NCBI GenBank assembly: GCA_963580285.1
Contig: OY757023.1
Span: forward strand, 92,219,108 to 92,283,107
DNA length: 64,000 nucleotides
Source: Lucinisca nassula
Taxonomy: Eukaryota; Mollusca; Bivalvia; Lucinida; Lucinidae
Direction: 5' to 3'
The notes beneath the pieces were generated by a model that had not been told where the DNA came from, made no database searches, and saw nothing but the letters and a program-made list of their open reading frames with translations. Positions 42,540 to 53,519 of this stretch are shown here, piece after piece. Each line of letters starts with the position of its first letter. The first letter of the stretch is position 1. The position numbers and the translations under genes are program-made.

Positions 42540-43745
42540 GCATATGACTGAGAGAAGTTTACTCAAGGAACATTTCTATGGAAGTTTTGTCAAAATATCT
42601 GCAACGGCTTGGCAGTTAATGCCATTTTTCAATTTACCCCATTATAAGTCTATGGAAAATCTAAGTTGCCAGAGCAACCAAACTAAACAGCCGAATTTCA
42701 TAAAAAAAACAACACAAAACCTGTAAAGGCAAATATGGTGAATATTTCCATAAACTCATAGCATACGGTTTCTGAGGAGATAATTTTTTAAGTATTTTTT
42801 TTTTCTATTTTTTCATTTTGGTTTCCATGGCAACCAATACAAATGAGCAGTAGGCCTAAAATCATATGGCAGATAGTAGATTGCCTAAGGAACATTTCTA
42901 TGATAGTTTTGTCAAAATATCTGCAGAGGCTTGGCAGTAAATGCCATTTTTTCAAATTTCCCCATTATAAGTCTATGGAAACTCTAAGTTGCCATAGCAA
43001 CCAAACTAAAGAGCCGAATTTCATAAAAAAAAACACAAAACCTGTAAAGGCAAATATGGTGAATATTTCCATAAACTCTCAGCCTCATATAGCCTACGGT
43101 TTCTGAGGAGATGATTTTTTAAGTATTTTTTTTTTTTTCTATTTTTTTTTTTTTTTTTGCATTTTGGCTTCCATGGCAACCAATAAAAATGAGCAGTAGG
43201 CCTAAAATCATATGGCAGATAGTAGATTGCCTAAGGAACATTTCTATGAAAGTTTTGTCAAAACATCTGCAGAGGCTTGGCAGTAAATGCCATTTTTTTT
43301 TCAAATTTCCCCATTTTAAGTCTATGGAAACTCTAAGTTGCCATAGCAACCAAACTAAAGAGCCGAATTTCATAAAAAAAAACACAAAACCTGTAAAGGC
43401 AAATATGGTGAATATTTCCATAAACTCTCAGCCTCATATAGCCTACGGTTTCTGAGGAGATGATTTTTTAAGTATTTTTTTTTTTCTTTTTTTTTTTTTT
43501 TTGCATTTTGGCTTTCATGGCAACCAATAAAAATGAGCAGTGGGCCTAAAATCATATGGCAGATAGTAGATTGCCTAAGGAACATTTCTATGAAAGTTTT
43601 GTCAAAACATCTGCAATGACTTGGCAGTAAATGCCATTTTTCAATTTTCCCCATTATAAGTCTATGGAAACTCTAAGTTGCCATAGCAACCACACTAATG
43701 AGCCGATTTTCATAAAAAAAACACAAACTTTCAATCCCCCAGCCC
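42540..43745. repeat. ~345 bp tandem repeat, about 3.5 units
   Basis: Units contain GGAACATTTCTATGAAAGTT, GCTTGGCAGTAAATGCCATT, AGTTGCCATAGCAACCAAAC and a T-rich run (notably 43127-43160 and 43478-43502). Neighbouring units are nearly identical, so expansion is recent. Short frames repeating across it are artefacts. Confidence 0.9.
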
Positions 43746-44092
43746 AAGAATGATACAGATAAAATCTGGGCCCAATCGGCCCAGTGGCTTCAGAGTAGAT
43801 GTCGTTTGAATGTGTTGACGCAGACGCAGACGACGCAGACGACGACGGACAACTGCCTATCCTATAAGCTCCCCCGGAGCCTTCGGCTCTGGTGAGCTAA
43901 AAATATCACAATTTTTCATCTGAAAATTCTCATTTTTTTTTTTTCGGCGGGGTAAAATTTACAATGTATTTGTATAGGCGTGTTTTCGTAATGCCATTAG
44001 CCCTTCGTGCTCAGGTGAGCTGATAGGGGAACACGATTAAAGTACTGTAAACGTTTTTCGTCGCCACATAGGGTATTCAATACATCATGATA

Positions 44093-44356
44093 ACACATCC
44101 GTGTGATATAGTGCATTTTTTCATACCTCAAAAAAGTTTTGTTTTTTTTTTCTGATGAAAATTTGTGATATTTTTCTCATTTTTACGCAGTACATAGGTT
44201 TTGGGTGCTCGTTAGAACCGCCCCATTGAGGTGGTTCTAACGAGTACCCATAACCTATGTCTTGGAGCAGAAATAAGGAAAATAATGTTTACCCCCGTAA
44301 ACTATATATTTAGTGGGGTTTAGGGGTCTTTATTTCATGGACTTGTTCACGTGATG
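44093..44356. mobile_element. MITE-A2, inverted arrangement
   Basis: Left CATCATGATAACACATCCGT, centre GAACCGCCCCATTGAGGTGG, right ACTTGTTCACGTGATG. Confidence 0.82.
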
Positions 44357-44477
44357 ACCAGAAATGAATGCAATTTATTTAACGTTCTGTGAAGCATAAA
44401 CAACATCGGCTCTCGGAAAATGTTTGAGTGAACCGGGTCACGAGCCAAGTTTAATTTTTCAGATAAGTCCGATAATT

Positions 44478-44640
44478 GTACCTAAGGGGAATGGATATAC
44501 TTTCAGGGGAGGCAACTCCTGCAAAAGTATTTTGTCTCCCATGTCAATAGCGGTCAACTCTTGAGGGAAAAGATTTGTTCGTGAGGAGCGAATTCCTTCC
44601 TTTAAGAGTAGACCCCTTTTTCAGTGGAACAGGGCTTATT
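44478..44640. mobile_element. MITE-D
   Basis: AGGGGAATGGATATACTTTC, hairpin arms around GATTTGTTCGTGAGGAGCGA, end AAGAGTAGACCCCTTTTTCA. Confidence 0.7.
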
Positions 44641-44650
44641 CAACCTTTAG

Positions 44651-44716
44651 TGTCTCTGACTGGAGGTGTTGGTTAATTGTATCGATTCCTGATCATTGCA
44701 TTCACTTCTATTTTAT
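44651..44716 (+). mobile_element. Naiad 3' terminus fragment
   Basis: TGTTGGTTAATTGTATCGAT and CCTGATCATTGCATTCACTT match the last ~65 bp of the Naiad 3' UTR. Confidence 0.65.
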
Positions 44717-45397
44717 AGAAAAGCGAACAGGAAGTCCCGAAAGTTGTCTCCCTTTGAAAACTGGTGGCAAATCTGCCAGGTGTTCCCATTCCCCTTAAAT
44801 AAGCCCGATAGTTTCACTTAAAAAATAAACTTTGCCCGTGACCAGATGCTGTTCATACGTCAATGAATGTTAAATAAATGATCTTTATTACTTATATCTC
44901 CATTGTTTTCATTCCAATATGTCACAAAAAATCCAGTTTGAGGACTGAAATTGAAAGAAGAAAACAAATACACGCAAGTTTCCTATTTACGGTGGAAGAA
45001 CGTTGACGTCATAAACTTTGTGTCCAGTCATACTGGGGAGAACTTGAGAACCTTGAATTAATTTTAGCGTCACTAAATGAACATGAGACGTCGCATGAGA
45101 CAATGTATTCATTGAAATGTGAACAGCATTGCACTCCAATACATGTACATCTGTTTACCTAGGAATGAGGTGCATGTCTATATAAAACATATCGTATCAT
45201 AAGGCACCTATATAGTCATTAGAATAATACATGGTGGCTGTTGTGTCTTCGTGGCGGTTTATCCGTCAAGGATGTTTCGGATAAAAATGAGAACATGTAT
45301 AGCGTCATTCAACTACTTTGTGGCGGCCGTAAAAAGTCTTTCTGTCCTCCATCATAGTGCAGTGTGTATTGTCTTTGTCTTGGGATTATGGATTCCT
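44717..45397. other. Unassigned; MITE-D fragment at 44736-44803
   Basis: GCCAGGTGTTCCCATTCCCC at 44777 is MITE-D-like. The remainder shows nothing recognisable. Confidence 0.4.
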
Positions 45398-45564
45398 ATC
45401 AAGAAATCACACCTATATAATTGTGACCCCCTTTAACTACACAAACTTATTTTTCTTATTTCTGCTCTAAAATATAGATTGTGGGTACTAGAGAACTATC
45501 ACAATTTTCCATCTGAAAATTTCCGTTTGTTTTTCGGCCGAAAAGTAGGCGCGTTTACGTAATG
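45398..45564. mobile_element. MITE-A1, centre deleted
   Basis: AGAAATCACACCTATATAAT left, TAGGCGCGTTTACGTAATG right; only the GTGGGTACT edge of the centre is left. Confidence 0.7.
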
Positions 45565-45765
45565 TATTTTGGGGTTTTGGAAATATTTGAGGGTTACTGT
45601 TGAGGCTTAATTGGCCGAAACGAGCTAGTCTAGCCCAGAAATACTTGTGAGCGCCATCTTTGCTTCCAAAGGATAAGCCTTTTATAGAACATATTCAACG
45701 TCACTACAGCCGGTGTAAAGTGAATGTGTGGCGGTGTAGCGTGAGATCTTTAAACCCGTGAGAAA
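45565..45765 (+). mobile_element. HHR repeat, decayed
   Basis: GAGGGTTACTGTTGAGGCTT has lost the hammerhead core (CTGTTGA for CTGATGA); GGCCGAAACGAGCTAGTC follows. Ends GGTGTAAAGTGAATGTGTGG. Confidence 0.75.
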
Positions 45766-45772
45766 CTTAATA

Positions 45773-46107
45773 CAGTAGAACTTCGATGGCTCGAACACCG
45801 GTGGCTCGTTTACCATGGATGAGTCGAACCCATTCTTGAGCCCCTAGCGAAATCCTCTACATAAGAAATAGTGGGGGATTTTAGTCTTTTATCTTGCAAA
45901 TGTATGCTGTGTGTATTCATTAGAATCGCCTCTTTGAGGCGATTCTAATGAGTACACACAACATATAGTTTCACTATAGAACACCGAAAGGATGTTTAAA
46001 AGTATCACGTTATGACTCCTGGCAGTAGTCCTCAGTGGCTCGAACTCCCCCTGTCTCGAACAGATTTTCGAGGTCCCAAAGGTGTACGAGCCATTGAAGT
46101 TCGACTG
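45773..46107. mobile_element. MITE-P (pogo/Tc1-type), second copy
   Basis: CAGTAGAACTTCGATGGCTC and GCCATTGAAGTTCGACTG ends, TA at 45771-45772 and 46108-46109. Central palindrome GAATCGCCTCTTTGAGGCGA. Confidence 0.85.
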
Positions 46108-46171
46108 TACCAAGGTATATCTGTGCATGCGGAAGATGGCTGTGAGAAATGTCATCGATTTCCTGTTAGCC

Positions 46172-46385
46172 CGTAAAAAAGTCCCCCGCTCTTCATCAGA
46201 GTGTAAGTTATATTGTCGTGTCCTTTGGGATCATTGATTCCATTGTGGAGTTTTGAAAATATTTGAGGACCAAAACTAACTAATCTGACCCAGAAATACT
46301 TGTACAACCATACTTTTCAGTTCTGCGGTGTATTCTTTGCTTGCAACGGATTACCCTTAAATAGAACATATTTATATTTGACGGC
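46172..46385 (+). mobile_element. HHR repeat, core deleted
   Basis: TTGGGATCATTGATTCCATT, then GAGGACC joined directly to AAAACTAACTAATCTGACCC, so the hammerhead core is gone. Confidence 0.72.
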
Positions 46386-46880
46386 CGTTTGGTAATATAG
46401 CCGTTTGGCCCTTTTTTGGAAAGAAACTGTCCTTTTGGCTTGCTACTTTAAATGTTATAATGACGTTCCACATAGTCGTATCCATTACGCATATTACGCA
46501 TATGCGTAATATAAAATATTTGCAATAAGGAGAAACCACAGAAGGAAGTGTTATCCATTACATATTGTTTATGGGCTGCTCTTAAAGGAAAGAATTTGCT
46601 CCCCTCGGGAGCAAATTCTTTCCTTTAAGAGTAGCCCCCTTCTCGGGGATGAATGTATTGCGTCTCTGATGGAAGCTGTGGGTTAATTGTATCGATTCCT
46701 GATCATTGCCTTCACTTCTATTTTACATAGATTTTCCTTTTTGTGCGTAATAACATTTATAGTTCTGGCCACGCCCCTTATCCAGTTGTTTTATGCTGTG
46801 CTTGTCTCCCTTTGGTGTCTTCACTAATTGCACCGATTCCGGATACATGTAATTGCCTTCGCTTCCATTTCGCAAGCCTG
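46386..46880 (+). mobile_element. Naiad 3' end fragments around a MITE-D hairpin
   Basis: 46386-46450 matches the 3' UTR near 16660-16710 (TTTTTTGGAAAGAAACTGTC). 46573-46640 is a perfect MITE-D hairpin (AAAGAATTTGCTCCC and complement). 46650-46733 and 46770-46880 match the Naiad terminus (GGGTTAATTGTATCGATTCC). Several eroded copies overlap here. Confidence 0.55.
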
Positions 46881-46894
46881 TTCTTTGCATGGAT

Positions 46895-47099
46895 ATCATA
46901 ACGTGATAGCACAGTTCAAAAACAGAAATTATCGGTACTCGTTAGAACCGCCTCACTGAGGCGGTTCTAACGAGCACCATAAATCTATATTGGGACTAGA
47001 TACATGTATAAGAAAAATATCGAGCATTTTCACGTGAAAAATGCTAGTTTCAGAACTATCAAACTCGCCATAATAGCGCACTGGTGTGTTATCGTAATG
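46895..47099. mobile_element. MITE-A2
   Basis: ATCATAACGTGATAGCACAG, centre GAACCGCCTCACTGAGGCGG, end CTGGTGTGTTATCGTAATG. A short C-run and CACA repeat follow at 47143-47177. Confidence 0.78.
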
Positions 47100-47235
47100 G
47101 CTCGAGAAGACCCATACTTGCATGTTGGCATGGGAGACCACCCCCTCCCCCCCCCCCCAACACACACACAAACACACTTTATTTACATTTATTACCCTAG
47201 ATTCAAAATTTGACTAAACTTGAATATAGAAATAA

Positions 47236-47515
47236 CATCATGAAAAACATGCCTATATAATTTTGACCCCTTAAAATCACACTTGTATACAGTAAAACTG
47301 GGGTTTTCAGGGGTATGCATTATTTTTCTTATTTCTGCGCAAAAAACATAGATTGTGTGTACTCGTTGAGGCGGTTCTAACGAGTAACAACTATTAATAT
47401 TTTTGGGCAGAAATAAGAAAAATAAGGTTTACCGCTGTAAACCTCAGTTTTACTACACTGTATATAAAAATGGGGTTCAAGGGGTGTCAAAATTACATAG
47501 GCATATTTTCGTGAT
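47236..47515. mobile_element. MITE-A1
   Basis: CATCATGAAAAACATGCCTA, damaged centre (CTCGTTGAGGCGGTTCTAAC), end AGGCATATTTTCGTGATAT. MITE-B remnant follows at 47530-47590. Confidence 0.78.
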
Positions 47516-47606
47516 ATTGAAATTCCTGTGCTATAGCCAAACAGTGTAGACTCTGATCAGATGCAATGTTCTGTGTCGTCTGATTGGGTCTACACCAGTT
47601 GACAAA

Positions 47607-47864
47607 ACGGGCCTCCGTGGCCTAATGGATAAGAGCGCTGACTCTTAGTCATTAGGTCTCTCACCGCCGTGGGTTCGAGCCTCGCTCGGGTCACGTGTGA
47701 GACGCCAAGTTCTGCAACGGAAGGTCAGGTGGTTTTCCTCCGGGTACTCCGGTTTTTGCCCACTTATGATTAACGATCGGCTCGATATGAGTGAAATAAT
47801 CTTGAAAGGGCCGTAAAACCCAAACCAAAAAAAAAAAACAAAAAAAAAACAAAAAAAAAAAAAA
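47607..47864 (+). mobile_element. SINE-K, complete
   Basis: Head GGGCCTCCGTGGCCTAATGG, B box GGGTTCGAGCCT, tail GGGCCGTAAAACCCAAACC then A-rich. 15-bp duplication ACACCAGTTGACAAA (47592-47606, 47865-47879). Confidence 0.93.
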
Positions 47865-47879
47865 ACACCAGTTGACAAA

Positions 47880-48126
47880 CACAACACAACTCTCTGACCT
47901 CACAGCGATAAATAACCGTATAAGTCAATGGTGAACACCAGTAAAAAGCTAATGCGCTTTATATAACTTTGGGTCGAATGACGGACAAACAACCGACCCA
48001 AGGAAAGGAGCGGTCGACAAAGGAAAATAACTTGCAAATTAATTATTTTAGTTTGCAAAGTCAATAGACATCATAAAAGACGCGGTAAAAAAAAATAATT
48101 TGGATAACGAAAACATGTTTATACAA
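47880..48126. other. Unassigned stretch
   Basis: Nothing recognised between two SINE-K copies. Confidence 0.5.
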
Positions 48127-48356
48127 TTTTTTTTTTTTGGTTTTGCTTTTACGGCCCTTTCAAGATTATTTCACTCATATCGGGCCGATCGTTAATCAGA
48201 GATGGGCGAAAACCGGAGTACCCGGAGAAAAATCACCTGACCTTCCGTTGCAGAACTTGGCGTCTCACATGTGACCCGAGCGAGGCTCGAACCACAGCGG
48301 TGAGAGACCTAATGATCTAGAGTCAGCGCTCCAAACCACTAGGCCACGGAGGCCCG
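48127..48356 (-). mobile_element. SINE-K
   Basis: T-rich tail at the left, head complement CTAGGCCACGGAGGCCC at the right. B-box complement AGGCTCGAACC. Opposite orientation to the copy 260 bp upstream. Confidence 0.88.
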
Positions 48357-48360
48357 TTTT

Positions 48361-48843
48361 GTTTAAGAAATAGATCAGCTCTAGCTGTGATTTGTTGAGT
48401 AATAAATCACAGTTTGGAGGTCAGTTGTAAGGTAGACAAATCACAAGCGCGTAGCGCGCGTGATTTGTCTACTTACAACTGACCGACAAACTGTGATTTA
48501 TTACTCAACAAATCACAGACAAGAGCTGATCTATTTCGATTCTAACACCCTGAAAATCGGCAATAATGTTGTTGTTTCCTTCAAAATCTCACAACCTTTC
48601 GCCATTGTTAGAAGAAATCCCGCTTAAATTATCGACTGAAACACATGCATTTATATCCTTTTCTTACGTTTTCGATGCGAGAAAATGACGTTACACCGTC
48701 TAACGTCAAGGGAATCGACTAGTGACGTCATAAATTGGGAATTTTAATGACGTCACTCGTCACGCTCTTCCGAGCTGAGATTTGTTGCAGAATAAAACAC
48801 AGTTATTTTCCATTGCCTATATAGGCGCGCTGTGTTAGAATTA
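48361..48843. mobile_element. Inverted-repeat element with paired CRE-like sites, copy 1
   Basis: First ~185 bp fold on themselves (TAGATCAGCTCT and complement outermost, AAGCGCGTAGCGCGCG at the loop). The remaining ~300 bp is conserved non-coding sequence with two full TGACGTCA palindromes at 48723-48730 and 48748-48755. Ends GCGCGCTGTGTTAGAATTA. Nearly identical to 51119-51602. Family unknown to me; no obvious target duplication. Confidence 0.8.
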
Positions 48844-48844
48844 T

Positions 48845-49069
48845 ACACATACATTATAACTTTTACCACCGAAAAAGGAAACATTTCAGATGAAAATTTT
48901 TCTTATTTCTGCTCAAAAGATAGATTGTGGAGGCGTTTCTAACGTTTACCCACAATATAGGTTTTTGTGCAGAAATAAGAAAAATAATATATACCCCTGC
49001 AAACCCCAATTTTTCTGTATAAAAGTGGGGTTTAAGGGGGTCAAAATTATAAAGACATGTTTTCGTGAT
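48845..49069. mobile_element. MITE-A1, left end eroded
   Basis: TACACATACATTATAACTTT to AAATTATAAAGACATGTTTTCGTGATT; centre reduced to GGAGGCGTTTCTAACG. Confidence 0.7.
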
Positions 49070-49228
49070 TGAATTAATCGTGATATACTTTCGGGTTTGG
49101 CCCTATAGAAGCCATAGAAAATGACTAGGCATTCTCTGTAGTTTTACTTTACTGTCCAATCAGCACTTTTAAGGTCATGTCGAGTGAGTTACATGTATGG
49201 TATCTCCTGGGCCCTTACACGGTTAATC

Positions 49229-49508
49229 CATCACGAAAACACGCCTATATAATTTTGATCCCCTTGAACCCCACTTTTATATAGTAAAACTGGGGTTTAC
49301 AGGGGTAAACCTTATTTTTCTTATTTCTGCTCTAAAATATAGATTGTGGGTACTCGTTAGAACCGCCTCGATGAGGCGGTTCTAACGAGTACCCACCATC
49401 TATATTCTGAGCAGAAATAAGAAAAATAACAAAATTTTTCATCTTAAAATTTTCAATTTTTCGGCGATAAAGGGTACAATGTATTTGTATAGGCATGTTT
49501 TCGTAATG
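49229..49508. mobile_element. MITE-A1, complete reference copy
   Basis: CATCACGAAAACACGCCTAT, hairpin AACCCCACTTTTATATAGTA...GGGGTT, centre GAACCGCCTCGATGAGGCGG, end TAGGCATGTTTTCGTAATG. About 280 bp; the best-preserved copy. Confidence 0.9.
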
Positions 49509-49548
49509 ATTACGGAACAGTGATATTCCTCGGATACGAAGGTTTGGT

Positions 49549-49728
49549 TCGGCCCGTCCATGCTTATAAACCCTATTGGTTTCATTTGGCGGCAGGGATT
49601 GAGATGTCATTCCATCTCAATGTCGGGTAAAAGTCCCACACAATTGGAAGCAGCGTCTCCAAAATGACCTTTACAGTGTTGACGAGGACGTTAAACCTCA
49701 AATCAAACAAACAAAACAATTCCGCGAA
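49549..49728 (+). mobile_element. SINE-G, 5'-truncated
   Basis: GGCCCGTCCATGCTTATAAA to GAGGACGTTAAACCTCAAAT and CAAAC repeats, followed by poly(A) at 49729-49750. Confidence 0.8.
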
Positions 49729-49833
49729 AAAAAAAAAAAAAAAAAAAAAACCACCTGTTAACCGCATGTTAAATACAGAATGGCGGGATTTTGAAGGATA
49801 TATAGTGTTTTCCATCTTGGAGCACAAATCAAA

Positions 49834-50023
49834 TTAACCATTATTTAATAAATGGAATCTTCCTCCTTATATATGACAGGAGTCCATTTCAAAACTTAGA
49901 GGTGCCAGGTTGTGTTTTCCTCAAAATCTATTTGGAAAATGGCTGAACCTTTTGCAAACAGTGATCGGGGCCTGCACTATTGCCATGGTACCCGATTTGG
50001 GGTTTCAGGTACTAAATGGATTA
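49834..50023. mobile_element. MITE-B
   Basis: TTAA at both borders; GGTGCCAGGTTGTGTTTTCC and TTTGGGGTTTCAGGTACTAA match the other copies. Part of the core hairpin is deleted. Confidence 0.72.
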
Positions 50024-50144
50024 AGGGTACTCGTAAGAACAATTCTAAAAAGGCACTCGTCATCTGTGTTTGATACAATAATGAGACAAGTACAAAACTT
50101 ATGATCAGAATAATGTCTTTTTCACATCCATGAAAGTATTCACT

Positions 50145-50406
50145 ATGTCGCAACGTGAACAAGACCCCTTAAACCCCGTTTTACGTTTATATAGTTAAAA
50201 CTGCTTTTCTTTTCTTATCTTCTGCTCTAAGACATAAGTTATGGGTTCTCGTTAGAACCGCCTCAATGGGGCGGTTCTAACGAGCATCCACAACCAATGT
50301 TTGCAGTTTAAATAAGAAAAAAAAAATATCACAGATTTTCATCAGAAAAGTAGACATTTTGGAGATGGTAAAAAACGCACTGTGCCACACTGGTATGTTT
50401 TGTTAC
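50145..50406. mobile_element. MITE-A2
   Basis: TGTCGCAACGTGAACAAGAC, centre GAACCGCCTCAATGGGGCGG, right end CACACTGGTATGTTTTGTTACG. Confidence 0.75.
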
Positions 50407-50679
50407 GGGGTTACAAAGTCAGGAGATGAATTTCCGATTGCCAGGAGTTTTCTTTTGTTACTGAACTTCAAAAACGCCTCTAATTAAGAATAAGAATAGC
50501 ACGTCAGAAATGAGCAAATAGAATAGAAGACGCGGTTATTAAAGGAAATAATTTGGAATTAATTTTTGATATTCATTTTAGCTTGACCTTACGGAAGTTC
50601 AGATCCGTGCCAACATATAATGACTATGCGTTCTATTTGTTTTAACTTCGCTTTCCAGTCAACACTTTTAAGGGAATCA
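50407..50679. other. Unassigned stretch
   Basis: 50520-50600 resembles 63430-63530 (GCGGTTATTAAAGGAAATAA, TTTGACCTTA), so it may be a shared old repeat. No gene. Confidence 0.35.
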
Positions 50680-50775
50680 CGGACAAAATCGCCCCCCCCC
50701 CCCCTACAAGACAAAACCCCAACCCCACGGACATACCCCCCCCCCCCCCCTTGTAAAGGCGTACAAAATCCCCCA
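50680..50775 (+). repeat. GGACAAAATCCCCC motif array (1)
   Basis: C-runs of 14-16 (50692-50704, 50738-50750) separated by GACAAAAC/GGACATA and TTGTAAAGGCGTACAAAAT. Related to 56926 and 57488. Confidence 0.8.
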
Positions 50776-51118
50776 TCATTTGTTAATAAGGTGGGCAAAA
50801 TCCTCACCTTCCCTTTTTACCACTGGCGATTTGGTTTATTTGTGGACGTCGTGACGTCAGATTAGCGTTGATTAACAATTTAATGAACCTTTCACAAGCA
50901 CGTTTGACAGTTAATGCGGGCGGGCCTCTTCCATGAGTGCACGTATATTGTTGAGTTTATAATATGAGATGAGGAAAAGGGATGACACTTCGCTGAGCAT
51001 TTTATTACCTTAATAAATCCAGTAATGCACGGGCATGAATGGAAAGATTAAATTTATCGTACGAACTTAAAACACACTTTACGCACTATCTTAACACAAA
51101 ACGTCAATACATGACGTT
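50776..51118. other. Unassigned stretch
   Basis: No feature identified. Confidence 0.5.
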
Positions 51119-51602
51119 GTTTAAGAAATAGATCAGCTCTAACTGTGATTTGTTGAGTAATAAATCACAGTTTGGAGGTCAGTTGTAAAGTAGACAAATC
51201 ACAAGCGCGTAGCGCGCGTGATTTGTCTACTTACAACTGACCGACAAACTGTGATTTATTACTCAACAAATCACAGAAAAGAGCTGATCTATTTCGATTC
51301 TAACACGCTGAAAATCGGCAATAATGTTGTTGTTTCCTTCAAAATCTCACAATCTTTCGCCATTGTTAGAAGAAACCCCCCTAAAATTATCGACTGAAAC
51401 ACATGCATTTATATTCTTTTCTTACGTTTTCGATGCGGGGAATATGACGTTTCACCGTCTAACGTCAAGGAAATCGACTAGTGACGTCATTAATTGGGAA
51501 TTTTAATGACGTCACTCGTCACGCTCTTCCCAGCTGTGATTTGTTGCAGAATAAAACACAGTTATTTTCCATTGCCTATATAGGCGCGCTGTGTTAGAAT
51601 TA
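51119..51602. mobile_element. Inverted-repeat element with paired CRE-like sites, copy 2
   Basis: Aligns to 48361-48843 along its whole length with only scattered substitutions. Keeps both TGACGTCA sites (about 51482-51489 and 51507-51514) and the self-complementary first ~185 bp. Confidence 0.82.
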
Positions 51603-52060
51603 ATAAGGACGCCGCACGCAGCGTGACGTAGTTTCTGTAAGTGTTCGTAAATAACGTATGTCAGTTTTCAGCTCCGGTTTTTTGTTGGCAATGGTCTTAG
51701 CAAATATTTATTCATTGATTGTCGTCTGTCCAGGGGATTTTACTTTCAATGAAAAATAAATTCACTGATCCTACAACATGACTGATTTTAAATTACAAAG
51801 AACCTGACTTGAAACAAAGTTCTATAGCTGCATACATGTATATGTATGCACAATTGTACAATCGCTTGCAAAATCATACACACTTACAACTTACACAGAC
51901 AAAATGATAGTACGCAAGACTACGACACCCCCCCCCCCCCAACACCCACACCCACGTGCCATCGGAATGATGCCGTGAAGGTTTTCGTACATACGAGCGT
52001 ACACACATGTACGTACGTCCTTCCGTACGTACGTGATCCTGTAACCTCAGATTAAGGCAT
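51603..52060. other. Unassigned; C-run at 51928-51940
   Basis: A TACGTACGT-rich patch near 52005-52035 and a poly(C) run; nothing else. Confidence 0.45.
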
Positions 52061-52640
52061 TGTACCAGGAAGAGCCTATTTTTCAGACCATATGATGGAA
52101 ATGTGATGATAGGTATTGGTCAAAAGGTTTATTCAGCAATACACTGGATCTTGGTCAAAGCATAGACTTAGAAAACTTTAAATGTTGAAATTATATAAGA
52201 GCTCATATTTTTAAAGCCATATAACGGATTTGGTTCATATTTGGTACGATGAACGATACTCATTTAAAGTTTTATTCAGCATAGCCGCGCCCATGACCAT
52301 GACCTGAATGTTAAGGTCACGGACTCAGAATTTTCAGCATACCCATGCCCATGTCCTCAAGGTCAAGGTCACGGACTCAGAATATTTTAATGTCAACGTT
52401 TATAATATGAGCTCACATTTTCCTATCATGTCATAGATTTCGTTCGTATTTGGTATGATGAGAGATACAGGTTGTTTCTCCGGCTACTCCAATTAGTTTT
52501 CGTCAACATCTGATTAATGATCGGCTCTAAATAAAAAAGGCCGAAAACCAAAACTCAAGGACAATGTCGCAGATTTTGTAATCTATTTTTTAAGGATTTG
52601 GTTCATATTTGGTATGATGATACACACTTTTTCCAAGTGT
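52061..52640. repeat. Degenerate ~190 bp tandem repeat
   Basis: TTTGGTTCATATTTGGTACG recurs at about 52229, 52440 and 52597. AAGGTCACGGACTCAGAAT occurs twice (52314, 52366). A SINE-K body fragment (CTGATTAATGATCGGCTC) lies at 52471-52560. Confidence 0.6.
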
Positions 52641-52904
52641 CAAACGACATTACACCCACCTACGCCGATGTCCTCCAGGACAGTTTTCCAAGCGAGAAAT
52701 GCTGTCTTTATGTTATTTATTTATTATTATCATTATTATTATTATTATTACAACATGCTTTATTTCCTTGGCGAGAATGGTCCCCGGGCGGAAGCATCTG
52801 TGTCGTATTGACAATTCTAGTTTGATGTGTCGATTTTAGGTACAATCGTTTCAATCAAGTCTAATCGCAGATCGTGGGTAATCGTTGCGTCGGTTCTTTT
52901 GCTG

Positions 52905-53515
52905 TTTGTATGGAGGTTTTAAGCCCCCGTCAACCGTTGGTACATGTATATAGGTCATTTGGGAGACGTTGCTTCTGATTTTGTGGGGTTTTACCCGACC
53001 TTGAGATAAAATGGCATCTTAAGCCCTACCGACCAAAGAAACCGCTAGGGTTTAAGGAGCGGTCCCACTCGCACCATTTTTCTTGGACAGGCTTTTACAT
53101 TCTAAACCAAATCATCAGGAAAACACGCCTGTATAATTTTGAACCCCTTGAACCCCACTTTTATATTGTAAAACTAGGGTTTACAAAGGTAAACCTTATT
53201 GTTCTTATTTCTGCTTTAAAATATAGATTGTGGGTACTCGTTAGAACCGCCTCGATGAGGCGGTTCTACCGAGTACCCACAGTCTATATATTGATCAGAA
53301 TCGAGGCGGTTCTAACAAGTACCCACAGTCTATATTTTGATCAGAAATAAGAAAAATATCACAATTTTTACCAGAAAATTTTCATTTTTTTTCGGCGATA
53401 AAGGTTACAATATATTTGTATAGGTATGTTTTCGTAATGTTGGTCAGTTTCAGCTCTGCGCGGAAGCACTATGCAGGCCAATATATTTCTCCAGGCCCCG
53501 ATGGGCGAAAACGAA
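52905..53515 (-). mobile_element. SINE-G split by MITE-A1
   Basis: Left part 52905-53110 runs from the tail to GGACAGGCTTTTACATTCTA. Right part 53440-53515 continues GGTCAGTTTCAGCTCTGCGC to the head GCCCCGATGGGCG. The MITE lies between, reversing the usual SINE-into-MITE order. Confidence 0.75.
53113..53439. mobile_element. MITE-A1 with duplicated centre
   Basis: CATCAGGAAAACACGCCTGT left end, TAGGTATGTTTTCGTAATG right end. The right arm of the centre plus GTACCCACAGTCTATAT...GATCAGAA is present twice (53268-53302 and 53309-53348). Confidence 0.82.
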
Positions 53516-53519
53516 CGTC

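Larger units (their letters stand above)
40666..43900. mobile_element. Helitron-like non-autonomous element with two tandem arrays
   Basis: Starts CAAGAGGCCCATGGGCCACT; ends with a hairpin (AGCTCCCCCGGAGCC-ttcg-GGCTCTGGTGAGCT with small bulges) and CTAA at 43897-43900. No target duplication against the interrupted MITE. Holds two unrelated arrays and no Rep/helicase frame. A CTAA end, 3' hairpin and no duplication suggest a Helitron; the 5' TC signature is not seen. Confidence 0.55.
40471..43993. mobile_element. MITE-A1 split by a 3.2 kb Helitron-like element
   Basis: Left part 40471-40665 ends GAGCAGAAATAAGAA; right part resumes near 43901 with AAATATCACAATTTTTCATC and ends GGCGTGTTTTCGTAATG. 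Other MITE-A1 copies read directly across this point. Confidence 0.85.

Noticed and set aside
42843..43654. Several similar ~90-codon frames on both strands
   Set aside because: They repeat with the 345-bp tandem unit and cross poly(T) runs; no domain.
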